Part shown: one piece after another, positions 1 to 6,706 of the stretch | Position numbering within the stretch: position 1 is the stretch's first letter | How the letters are laid out: the number at the start of each line of letters is the position of its first letter | NCBI GenBank assembly: GCA_031267195.1 | Contig: JAIRZO010000068.1 | Coordinates: forward strand, 1-12,370 | DNA: 12,370 bases | Origin: Holosporaceae bacterium | GTDB lineage: Bacteria; Pseudomonadota; Alphaproteobacteria; UBA3830 | Direction: 5' to 3' | Made by a program: the position numbers and the translations under genes | The notes under the pieces: generated by a model | Databases searched by the model: none | Told to the model about the DNA's origin: nothing | What the model saw: only the letters and a program-made list of their open reading frames with translations

Positions 1-563
1 GGAAGTGAATCTGTAGTTTTTCCCAACACTTCCAGGTACCGGTGAAACAATGAACGAGCAAGAATTTCCACCTGTCTGCCTGCATCGTTGACGTAGTATT
101 CTTTAGTAACATTATAACCCACAAAGGACAGTAGATTGGCCAAAACATCTCCGACAATGGCACCACGTGCATGTCCGGCATGCAGCGGACCTGTAGGATT
201 TGCGGATACATACTCAACATTCACTCGTTGACCCTTCCCCAGATCCAATTTTCTAAAATTTCCAGCAAGAGTAACCTTCAGCTGCTCCTGCAAAAGATGC
301 CTAGGAATCTTCCAATTTATAAATCCTGGGCTTTTAACCGAAAGATCCAGGAAATTCTCATTACCATCCAGAGAATTGCATATCTGCTGAGCGATATCCA
401 TGGAAGAGCGTCCGAGCTTTTTCGTCAGTAGCATTGCTATATTGGTGGAAAAATCACCGAAGGAATCATTTTTGGGATGATCAACCCAAACCAAATCGCC
501 AAACTCATCCGGTATCTGCTCTCTAATAATATTGCAGTAATGGGAGAACAAAAATTTTTGCAT
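1..563 (-). CDS. argS: Arginyl-tRNA synthetase, N-terminal part (runs off the left edge)
   Basis: Class I aminoacyl-tRNA synthetase that charges tRNA-Arg in the cytoplasm. Only the first 187 codons lie in the window; the frame is open to base 1, so the gene continues beyond it. I translated it by hand and found no stop or frameshift. Residues 1-110 look like the ArgRS N-terminal tRNA-recognition domain, with the family's NDSFGDFSTN stretch at about 32-41. The catalytic domain then opens with VEYVSANPTGPLHAGHARG (about 116-134), whose HAGH at 128-131 is the class I HIGH signature, followed by YYVNDAGRQ at 156-164. The ATG at 561-563 lies 10 bases after the fdx stop and has no clear Shine-Dalgarno sequence, so expression probably depends on the fdx transcript and possibly translational coupling. 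The family is certain; the remaining two thirds, including KMSKS, cannot be judged here. Confidence 0.97.
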   Translation of the reverse strand, partial: MQKFLFSHYCNIIREQIPDEFGDLVWVDHPKNDSFGDFSTNIAMLLTKKLGRSSMDIAQQICNSLDGNENFLDLSVKSPGFINWKIPRHLLQEQLKVTLAGNFRKLDLGKGQRVNVEYVSANPTGPLHAGHARGAIVGDVLANLLSFVGYNVTKEYYVNDAGRQVEILARSLFHRYLEVLGKTTDSL

Positions 564-573
564 TTTTTACTAT

Positions 574-894
574 CTAAATCTTTACGCGCAATCCATCCAG
601 AGTTTCATTAAGCACCAATTGGCATGCCAACCGCGATTGCATGGCAACGCCAATGGAACCATCAAGAGCATCATTTTCCTGGTCGGATATTGAAGGTAGT
701 TTGTCCTGCAGATTTTCTATAATCACATGGCAGGTGCCACATATGCCAATGCCTTCACAGGCATTCGTAATGTGAATATCATTTTCCTGAGCAACCTGTA
801 GAATTGTCTGCCCTGTTATGAAATTCACGGTTCGTTCTGTTTCGTTCCTCATGATAAAAACAATAACACCACCCTTTTTGGATAACATATTCAC
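574..894 (-). CDS. fdx: ISC-type 2Fe-2S ferredoxin (adrenodoxin family)
   Basis: Small electron carrier of 106 residues with one plant/adrenodoxin-type [2Fe-2S] cluster. In bacteria this family supplies electrons for ISC iron-sulfur cluster assembly. Cluster ligands are visible as C46, C52, C55 (C-x5-C-x2-C in ACEGIGICGTCH) and C91 (RLACQ), the adrenodoxin spacing. The acidic stretch before C91 (SDQENDALD) matches the partner-docking helix of the family. The start is a GTG at 892-894, chosen because GGGAGG lies 5 bases upstream; an ATG two codons downstream (886-888) would also fit, with 11-base spacing. No isc genes flank it: tolB is upstream and argS downstream, so the ISC role rests on family membership. 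A near-consensus promoter sits just upstream. Confidence 0.95.
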   Translation of the reverse strand: MNMLSKKGGVIVFIMRNETERTVNFITGQTILQVAQENDIHITNACEGIGICGTCHVIIENLQDKLPSISDQENDALDGSIGVAMQSRLACQLVLNETLDGLRVKI

Positions 895-899
895 AATTA

Positions 900-905
900 C
901 CTCCC
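900..905 (-). promoter_or_regulatory. Shine-Dalgarno of fdx, decides the GTG start
   Basis: GGGAGG on the minus strand, 5 bases before the GTG at 892-894. It is one of the strongest ribosome binding sites in the window and favours the GTG over the ATG at 886-888. Confidence 0.7.
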
Positions 906-920
906 ACGATTGTATTTTTT

Positions 921-949
921 AGTATACACGACTAACGTAGTCCTGTCAT
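921..949 (-). promoter_or_regulatory. Candidate sigma-70-type promoter for fdx-argS
   Basis: On the minus strand, ATGACA (944-949) and TATACT (921-926) are separated by exactly 17 bases. Each hexamer differs from the sigma-70 consensus (TTGACA, TATAAT) at one position. Transcription would start near 913-915, giving a leader of about 20 bases that includes the fdx ribosome binding site. The -35 and spacer overlap the end of tolB (stop at 932-934), so fdx-argS may be transcribed separately from the tol genes. Predicted from sequence only. Confidence 0.5.
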
Positions 950-2386
950 ATTTGCTGACCACTCCGGATCAATCGCATCACCGGGAGTTTCAATTTCGCG
1001 CCTATTATTCCCACTTATATCAACACTGCAGATTTTTTCTCGTTTAGAATAATCCTGATGTGAGTACATAATAACACGACCATTCGGAGACCATGTTGGT
1101 CCTTCCAGCATATATCCGGATGCCAAAACCCTTTCACCGATACCACTCGGGTGAACTATTCCTATATAAAATATACCATTCCGAAATTTTGAGAACGCAA
1201 CCCAATCGCCGCGTGGAGACCATACCGGAGTGGCATATCTATAGCCTGCATCGTAGGATAATCTACGGATATTTGATCCATCGGCATTCATTACATAAAG
1301 TTGCTGTGTTCCTGATCTATCCGAATTGAACACTATGAATTGCCCATCCGGGGAAAGACACGGAGACGTATCAATGCATATACCTCTGGTTAATCGCTGC
1401 AATTCCTTGGTTTCTAGATTCAACCGAAAAATGGATGATGTCCCTTTGCGGGATAGACAAAAGAGTAAAAACCTTCCGTCAGGCGAATAGCGGGGAGCAT
1501 AGACCATGCCATCCATTTGCAGCAACAGAAAAATTTTTCCGGTCTGGAGATTGCCTTGGTATAGGCCAGCAGATATGGGCACCCGGCGACCATTCACTAT
1601 TTTTTCTCTGTAGGCAAAGAAGGTAAAACACCGACCATTGGGAGATAGACGTGGTGTTAGAACAGTGGTTGCACCGCTTGTTAGATAGCGATGACCGAAT
1701 CCATCCTGATCCATCAGGGCAATTCTATGGATTTTCTGTCCATTCCGTGCACGATTTAAAGCTACATACATAATTTTTGTATCGAAATAACCGTTTTCTC
1801 CTGTTATTTTTTCATAAATATAATTGGATATGATATGAGAAATTTTCCGCCAATTCCTTATGGAACCCTGGATAGATATCCCTCCCAGACGCTTTTCGGA
1901 AATAATATCATACAGCACCATTACAATCTGCAACTGCGATCCCGAAACATTCACATGAGCACTCAGGAGATACTGAGCATTTATGAGATTCCATAGTTTG
2001 TACAGCGGCTGAATATTTGCCGATGACAGCTCCTGCATAAACGCTTTTTCATGAACCGCTCGAAAAAATGATGTGCTCTGCAGGTCATTTTTCACAACAC
2101 AGGAAATGTGATTTGCAAGAACCTTGTCTGCACCGGACATGCTAATTGCGATGGAAACTGGCTTCAGGACGCCACGATTGATTTCTATGACCAGTGGTGA
2201 AGATTTTTCTGTGAATTTTGCAGCAACACCAGGAGTATTTTTACTGATGGACTCATATTTGGGAACAGTGCCTCTGCTTCCAGCTAACATAACTTTGGAA
2301 AATACTAAAGAGTTATCACTGAAAGCATACAGCAGTAGCAGCAGCGCTGATAACAACATTCTTCTATAGAAATTCAACATATTCAC
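932..2386 (-). CDS. tolB: Tol-Pal system beta-propeller protein TolB
   Basis: Periplasmic protein of the Tol-Pal system, which links the inner-membrane TolQRA motor to the outer-membrane lipoprotein Pal and supports outer-membrane integrity and constriction. A basic N-terminus and hydrophobic run (about 8-22) form a Sec signal peptide. TolB N-domain spans about 65-195 and the WD40-like propeller about 200-480, with the repeated SPNG/SPDG/SPRG turns at 248, 301, 345, 390 and 433. RIALMDQDGFGHRYLT (221-236) is a typical TolB stretch. At 484 residues it is longer than the usual roughly 430, mainly because of about 35 extra residues between signal peptide and N-domain. The GTG at 2384-2386 opens the frame; the ATG at 2378-2380, preceded by GGGGTGA, is at least as plausible and shortens it by two residues. 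It lies 37 bases after tolA; no pal follows, fdx does. Confidence 0.96.
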   Translation of the reverse strand: MNMLNFYRRMLLSALLLLLYAFSDNSLVFSKVMLAGSRGTVPKYESISKNTPGVAAKFTEKSSPLVIEINRGVLKPVSIAISMSGADKVLANHISCVVKNDLQSTSFFRAVHEKAFMQELSSANIQPLYKLWNLINAQYLLSAHVNVSGSQLQIVMVLYDIISEKRLGGISIQGSIRNWRKISHIISNYIYEKITGENGYFDTKIMYVALNRARNGQKIHRIALMDQDGFGHRYLTSGATTVLTPRLSPNGRCFTFFAYREKIVNGRRVPISAGLYQGNLQTGKIFLLLQMDGMVYAPRYSPDGRFLLFCLSRKGTSSIFRLNLETKELQRLTRGICIDTSPCLSPDGQFIVFNSDRSGTQQLYVMNADGSNIRRLSYDAGYRYATPVWSPRGDWVAFSKFRNGIFYIGIVHPSGIGERVLASGYMLEGPTWSPNGRVIMYSHQDYSKREKICSVDISGNNRREIETPGDAIDPEWSANMTGLR

Positions 2387-2423
2387 CCCATTTCATTGCA
2401 TATATGATACATGAACAATCTCA

Positions 2424-3650
2424 TCACCTTCCCGATGCTTTCCCCACATCGAATGCAAAGATAAATTCTCGAAACAATTCGGTCTTATTGGGAGGCAGGG
2501 AAAGCGGACTTGCTTCCAGTATTGCTCTTCTGGCACCATCGGCCGCTGCTCTGAACACAGGATCTGTTGCATACCTCTCCTCATTCACCACCATTAATTC
2601 CGACGGAATAACCTCACCATTATCACCTAGTTTTATCCTTATCTCTATTATTAAACTATCTGCACCTCTTATGCCAGAGGGAACAACCCAATGTGGCTTT
2701 ATTTGGGCGGAGATCATGTTATATTCGTTCTCCGAAAGTCCACCTGCCATGCCAAATCCATTGCCGGACTGACCGATATTGCCAACGCCATCACCGCGGC
2801 CAGCAGATGTTCCATTGAAATTTTTGAGACTGTCACTGATTGTTTTTTCGAATGCATGATCTGACTGGCTACGTTCTTTGCTTTTATTTGATCCGGACAT
2901 TTGTGCAGCAATGTTTTGTATTTTCTTTCTATTTTCATTTTTCTTTTTTGCTTTTTCGCTTTCGGATATTATGTTTATAAGCTCTTTTCTGATCTTGTTC
3001 TTTTTTTTAATTCTCTGTTCTCTTTTTTCTTCCTGCTCTTTTTTCTTTTGTTCTAATTTTTTTCGTTCTTCTAATTTCTTATGTTTCTCCTCTTTTTCAT
3101 TCTTATTTTTTTCTAATTTTTCTTTTGGAATCGACTCTTCATCTTGATTTGAATCTTGCACCTGCGGCGTTTGATTGTTTTCTGTGCCGCTGTCTGCTGA
3201 CACAGTATTTTTGTTTTTGTCCACATCGCTGCTGTCATCATCAGCAGTATCCTCAACCTCATTATCAGCACCAAATTCCTGTGCCTGCTCCTGCGGTTTT
3301 TTCGGATCTTCCTGCTCCTCTGGATTCTCTGGTAATAAATCCCGGGCTCCATAATCGTCCGGATCAATTTTATCATTTGCTGTTTTGTTGTTTTCTGCTT
3401 CGTTATTTTCTTCAGTGGATAACGATTTCAGAGATTCTGGCGTTGAGTGCAGTGACATTCGCTGCTGCGAATACTTTTCAACATATCCCTGCACCTCTCC
3501 ATCTCCAACCATATCCACATCCACAAACAAATTCGATGATTGTCTAGGCAAATGCAATGATATTGCACAGCACAGCAAGATTAATCCATGTAGTGCAATC
3601 GAGTAAATGGAAAATCTAGCAAAATGCGATTCATCTCTGTGGCGAAGCAT
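2424..3650 (-). CDS. tolA: Tol-Pal system protein TolA (TonB-like C-terminus)
   Basis: Inner-membrane-anchored protein that spans the periplasm and transmits TolQR-driven force to TolB and Pal. It has 408 residues: a short basic cytoplasmic tail, one membrane helix (about 12-33), an acidic Asn/Glu/Asp-rich stretch (about 78-175), a Lys/Glu-rich helix likely to form an extended rod or coiled coil (about 176-250), a Gly-rich linker (about 283-304), and a TolA/TonB C-terminal domain (about 305-403) with KPHWVVPSG and DPVFRAAADGARRAI. The Lys-rich central helix replaces the Ala-rich one of enterobacterial TolA, as expected in an AT-rich genome. The ATG at 3648-3650 lies inside the end of tolR (20-base overlap), with AAAGG 10 bases upstream, so translation is probably coupled. 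The rod encodes a nearly pure polypurine coding strand. Confidence 0.94.
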   Translation of the reverse strand: MLRHRDESHFARFSIYSIALHGLILLCCAISLHLPRQSSNLFVDVDMVGDGEVQGYVEKYSQQRMSLHSTPESLKSLSTEENNEAENNKTANDKIDPDDYGARDLLPENPEEQEDPKKPQEQAQEFGADNEVEDTADDDSSDVDKNKNTVSADSGTENNQTPQVQDSNQDEESIPKEKLEKNKNEKEEKHKKLEERKKLEQKKKEQEEKREQRIKKKNKIRKELINIISESEKAKKKNENRKKIQNIAAQMSGSNKSKERSQSDHAFEKTISDSLKNFNGTSAGRGDGVGNIGQSGNGFGMAGGLSENEYNMISAQIKPHWVVPSGIRGADSLIIEIRIKLGDNGEVIPSELMVVNEERYATDPVFRAAADGARRAILEASPLSLPPNKTELFREFIFAFDVGKASGR

Positions 3651-4095
3651 TTAATTGTTGCCTTTGTTCCTGAGGCGATTCTGTTACTAAAACAACTTTT
3701 CTAAATCCAGCTCCATTGATTAGTTCCATGATTTTCATAATTTGTCCATAGGAAAGACTCTGGTCGCCACGCACAAATATTCGCACATCTTCGACATTTT
3801 CCTTTGTTACGGCCAACAATTTTTCCGTTAGTGTATTTCGATCAATTTTCACATCTCCGATAAAAACATCTTCATCTTTGTTGATATGCACAATAATCGG
3901 CATATCATTGCCCTGAATGTTGGAAGCCTTAGCGCTGGGTAAATTAACTTTGATGCCTGTTGTAAAAAAAGGCGCTGTAACCATAAAAATTATCAAGAGC
4001 ACCAGCATGACATCTATCATCGGAGTAACATTGATGTCGCTCATGGGAGCCCGTCGTAACCCCCTGTTTTTGCTTTTCCCGATCGGCAATGCCAT
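3631..4095 (-). CDS. tolR: Tol-Pal system protein TolR (ExbD/TolR family)
   Basis: Proton-channel subunit of the TolQR motor in the inner membrane. It has 154 residues: a basic cytoplasmic N-terminus (1-19), the family signature around SDINVTPMIDVML, one membrane helix (about 28-46), and a periplasmic ExbD-type domain (about 60-140). D28 at the start of the helix corresponds to the essential protonatable Asp of TolR/ExbD (D23 in E. coli TolR). The ATG at 4093-4095 has AAGGA 3 bases upstream. The gene overlaps tolA by 20 bases. The usual partner tolQ is not upstream: 83 non-coding bases separate tolR from ndk. ExbD is an alternative name in principle, but overlap with tolA and tolB fixes the assignment as TolR. 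Confidence 0.95.
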   Translation of the reverse strand: MALPIGKSKNRGLRRAPMSDINVTPMIDVMLVLLIIFMVTAPFFTTGIKVNLPSAKASNIQGNDMPIIVHINKDEDVFIGDVKIDRNTLTEKLLAVTKENVEDVRIFVRGDQSLSYGQIMKIMELINGAGFRKVVLVTESPQEQRQQLNASPQR

Positions 4096-4178
4096 ATTTC
4101 CTTGCTCTCAACCGAAGATGTATACCATGTCACCGTGTACTTAATTTTTCATCGAAATAAACCGAAACATTCACCGAT

Positions 4179-4595
4179 TTATTCAATAATTTCTATTCCA
4201 CTGAAGAAAAAAGCGATTTCCTTTACTGCGTTCTCATTGCTGTCGGATCCATGAACCACATTGCGCTCAATACTTTCACCAAAATCTCGACGAATGCTGC
4301 CCACCTCGGCATTGGCAGGATTTGTGGCACCCATGGCTTTGCGGTTCACCTCAACAGCATCTGGTCCTGCCAAAACCTGTACCACCACAGGACCAGATGA
4401 CATATATTCGCAAATGCTGTCGTAAAATGCCTTGTCCTTGTGGATTTCATAAAATTTTTCGACCTGGGCTTTTGTGAGCAGCAGTTTTTTTTGAGCAACG
4501 ATTTTCAGACCGACTGTTTCCAAACGATCATTCACTTTTCCCGTAATATTCCTTGCCACTGCATCTGGTTTGATAATCGAAAGAGTTTTTTCCAT
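4179..4595 (-). CDS. ndk: Nucleoside diphosphate kinase
   Basis: Cytoplasmic enzyme that transfers the gamma phosphate of ATP to NDPs through a phosphohistidine, balancing NTP and dNTP pools. The NDK signature NVVHGSDS near the C-terminus holds the catalytic His (residue 115 from this start). The family N-terminus [13 protein letters not shown] and SIRRDFG are also intact. The frame extends five codons further to an ATG at 4608-4610 (143 residues). I prefer the internal ATG at 4593-4595 (138 residues) because family members begin only a few residues before (S/T)xSIIKPDA; neither start has a convincing Shine-Dalgarno, so this is a judgement. It follows holC by 25 bases (10 for the longer form). 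With cmk two genes upstream it completes CMP/dCMP to CTP/dCTP. Confidence 0.96.
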   Translation of the reverse strand: MEKTLSIIKPDAVARNITGKVNDRLETVGLKIVAQKKLLLTKAQVEKFYEIHKDKAFYDSICEYMSSGPVVVQVLAGPDAVEVNRKAMGATNPANAEVGSIRRDFGESIERNVVHGSDSNENAVKEIAFFFSGIEIIE

Positions 4596-4620
4596 ATTTT
4601 TGCTTCCCATATTTATTCGC

Positions 4621-5067
4621 TTAGGTTATTTTTCCCCATCCCCGGGAGGATTGTTTCCAGTAATTAACATTTTTTCCTTCCATTTTCAAGTTTTCATATA
4701 GAGCATTCGCCAGTGCAATCTGGGATATATCCTCAAACACAAATATGATTTTCTTGAATGGGGCACATGAGCCATCCCAGCGAGAAAAATCGAAGGTATC
4801 CATCAGCAATAGCACCGTTGCTTCGTTGGGATTTTCATAGTTGCTGGTGAAATAAATGGGCTGTTGATCGCAAAAACCAGATTTGCTATGTCCATGTGGA
4901 ATGAATGATAGCGGAGTAAATGTCCACAGCGTCCGATCCACCAAAGTGACCTGTTCCTCAATGGGGCTAAAAAAAATACACCGCATTCCAGATTCATACA
5001 CCTTTTCCAGAATGCGTACCGCGACTGATACGATTCCCTGTGAAACGTGATATATATTCAACTCCAT
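4621..5067 (-). CDS. holC: DNA polymerase III chi subunit (HolC)
   Basis: Chi subunit of the DNA polymerase III clamp-loader assembly, which binds SSB at the replication fork. The family pattern is visible from the ATG at 5065-5067 (148 residues; E. coli HolC has 147): [14 protein letters not shown] (about 20-33), [13 protein letters not shown] (48-59), a D/E-NPN element in [14 protein letters not shown] (77-90), and the C-terminal [12 protein letters not shown] (136-147). The open frame extends 43 codons upstream, but that part lies inside cmk in another frame and does not resemble HolC. An ATG three codons earlier (5074-5076) is also possible and would overlap the cmk stop. With the chosen start, only one base separates the cmk TGA from the ATG, implying coupled translation. 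Confidence 0.9.
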   Translation of the reverse strand: MELNIYHVSQGIVSVAVRILEKVYESGMRCIFFSPIEEQVTLVDRTLWTFTPLSFIPHGHSKSGFCDQQPIYFTSNYENPNEATVLLLMDTFDFSRWDGSCAPFKKIIFVFEDISQIALANALYENLKMEGKNVNYWKQSSRGWGKIT

Positions 5068-5068
5068 A

Positions 5069-5728
5069 TCAACCATTCCATTTTTGTTGGTTTTTGGCCA
5101 TATGTTGCTGTTGTAGTTTTGTTTCCAGAATTTTTTCGACCCTGCTATAGGATTCTTTCGGGGTTTCGCCGGATGTGTCGACCACAACATAATCATCGCT
5201 AATGGTCAATGGAGCGATGTCTCGCGATGAATCGCTGGCATCCCTTTCCACGATGTTTTTGTAAACTTCTTCGTAGGTGATGGCATGATCGCTGCGATTG
5301 ATATAGGCAAAACGGCGCTTTGCGCGGACGTCTGCGCTAGCGGTTAGATATATTTTACATATGGCATCAGGAAAAACTACGGTGCCGATGTCTCGACCAT
5401 CCATCACCACGCCGTTGTAAATGTCATCGATGTCCCGAAGACATTCTCTCATTAATTCTGTCACGAGTGTTCTAATTTGCGGCAATTTCGCCATTTCGGA
5501 AGCTCTGATGCCAACTTTCTCTGATCTCAGCACGTCTTCGGAAAAATTTATTTTATCATAGGTGTCGTTTCGTAGATCCGCAGCCGCAGATACGTTGTAG
5601 ATATCCATGGCCGCAACTTTTCTGTAAAACAGCCCGCTATCCATGTATTTAAGGTTAAAACGCTGAGCCAATAGGCGAGCAATGGTACCTTTCCCGCTGC
5701 CGGCAGGACCATCAATCGCTATTACCAT
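5069..5728 (-). CDS. cmk: Cytidylate kinase (CMP/dCMP kinase)
   Basis: Phosphorylates CMP and dCMP with ATP, feeding pyrimidine nucleotide synthesis. It has 219 residues, normal for the bacterial enzyme. The P-loop GPAGSGKGT is at 7-15, YMDSGLFYR at 28-36 corresponds to the family YxDTGAMYR element (T to S, A to L), DGRDIGTVVFP (110-120) is the CMP-binding signature, and the lid motif RDASDSSR (162-169) matches RDxxDxxR. The ATG at 5726-5728 begins exactly where the family does; there is no good Shine-Dalgarno at normal spacing, only a GGAG more than 20 bases upstream. It lies 39 bases after secF and is followed almost without gap by holC. All expected motifs are present. Confidence 0.97.
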   Translation of the reverse strand: MVIAIDGPAGSGKGTIARLLAQRFNLKYMDSGLFYRKVAAMDIYNVSAAADLRNDTYDKINFSEDVLRSEKVGIRASEMAKLPQIRTLVTELMRECLRDIDDIYNGVVMDGRDIGTVVFPDAICKIYLTASADVRAKRRFAYINRSDHAITYEEVYKNIVERDASDSSRDIAPLTISDDYVVVDTSGETPKESYSRVEKILETKLQQQHMAKNQQKWNG

Positions 5729-5767
5729 TGATTTTGTCTTACGTATGTTATTTCTCCGGACTATAAC

Positions 5768-6688
5768 CTATAATCCAACTGGTATATCTCTACCATCAAT
5801 CCGAAGACCGGTGAATATCAGCATAGGAGCCGCCAAGCAGATGGATGAAAACGTTCCCACAATCAACCCGATTAAAATCGGAAAGCAAAAATCGAATATT
5901 ACCTTGCCACCCAACAAACACAGCGCTAAAAGAGATAACACAGTGGTAAAGGAGGTAAGTATGGTCCTGGATAATGTTTCATTAATAGATCGATTTAGAA
6001 GATCAACGAGGGATAATTGTCGGTAAGACTGTATGTTTTCCCGAATGCGATCAAACACCACCACCGTATCGTGAATTGAGTAGCATGCGGTCATCAATAG
6101 AGCTACGATGGCATTAACACTGAACTCGAAATAGTGGAATATGGAATAAAATCCCAACAGCACAATGCAATCGTGGGCCAATGCTATGACACCACAAAGG
6201 GCAAATTGCCATTCGAAGCGCATCCATACATATACTAAAATTGCAAACAGAGAGAGAATGACTGCGAAAATAGCGTCATGCACAAGCTCATTACCAACTT
6301 TGGGACCGATTTTTTCTATTTTCCGATACTCTACGTTATCACCCAGAGTAGTTTTGACCTTTTCCAACGCAGCGTTTTGCTCCTCCTGGGTCACACCATG
6401 ATTGGGAACTCTGATTAGCACATCTTTTTTGGATCCAAATTCCTGCAGATATATTTCACCAATATCCAAAGCATTTAGCTTGGCGCGAATTGCTCCAAGA
6501 TCTGCGGCTTCCGGCGTTCTTATTTCCATAACGAATCCACCCTTGAAATCTATTCCAAAATTCAGACCATGGAAAACAAAAGCACCGATACTGAAAATCG
6601 TCAGCAACAGGGAAAACATAAATACCTTTATCCTATGAGATGTGAAAGATATGGTAGTATCATGTGGTATTAGTTCATGGAGTTTCAT
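5768..6688 (-). CDS. secF: Protein translocase subunit SecF
   Basis: Inner-membrane RND-family partner of SecD. The pair uses proton-motive force to help complete export through SecYEG. It has 306 residues: a first membrane helix (about 20-40), the conserved FGIDFKGG (44-51), a periplasmic domain (about 52-135), and five further helices (about 137-155, 161-182, 190-209, 245-262, 266-290). The TM4 signature reads CYSIHDTVVVFDRIREN (202-218), where most homologues have GYSxND; the Asp (207) is kept. The ATG at 6686-6688 is preceded by AAGGA 3 bases upstream. It lies 18 bases after secD, so the two are certainly co-transcribed. Confidence 0.97.
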   Translation of the reverse strand: MKLHELIPHDTTISFTSHRIKVFMFSLLLTIFSIGAFVFHGLNFGIDFKGGFVMEIRTPEAADLGAIRAKLNALDIGEIYLQEFGSKKDVLIRVPNHGVTQEEQNAALEKVKTTLGDNVEYRKIEKIGPKVGNELVHDAIFAVILSLFAILVYVWMRFEWQFALCGVIALAHDCIVLLGFYSIFHYFEFSVNAIVALLMTACYSIHDTVVVFDRIRENIQSYRQLSLVDLLNRSINETLSRTILTSFTTVLSLLALCLLGGKVIFDFCFPILIGLIVGTFSSICLAAPMLIFTGLRIDGRDIPVGL

Positions 6689-6706
6689 TATTCCTTACCC
6701 TTTCTA

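Noticed and set aside
2878-3147. Plus-strand open frame of 89 codons encoding a very Phe/Ser-rich hydrophobic peptide, resembling a membrane protein
   Set aside because: It is the antisense of the Lys/Glu-rich rod of tolA; AAA and GAA codons read backwards as TTT and TTC. It has no ribosome binding site or independent support.
3125-3547. Plus-strand open frame of 140 codons opposite tolA
   Set aside because: The tolA frame is validated by its membrane helix and C-terminal domain. The antisense product is rich in Cys, His and Gln with no recognisable domain.
4096-4178. Possible remnant of tolQ or a terminator between ndk and tolR
   Set aside because: The 83 bases hold no TolQ-like peptide in the frames I checked, and only a weak mismatched hairpin without a U tract.
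5068-5196. Upstream 43-codon extension of the holC frame
   Set aside because: It lies inside cmk, does not resemble HolC, and starting at 5067 gives the normal family length.
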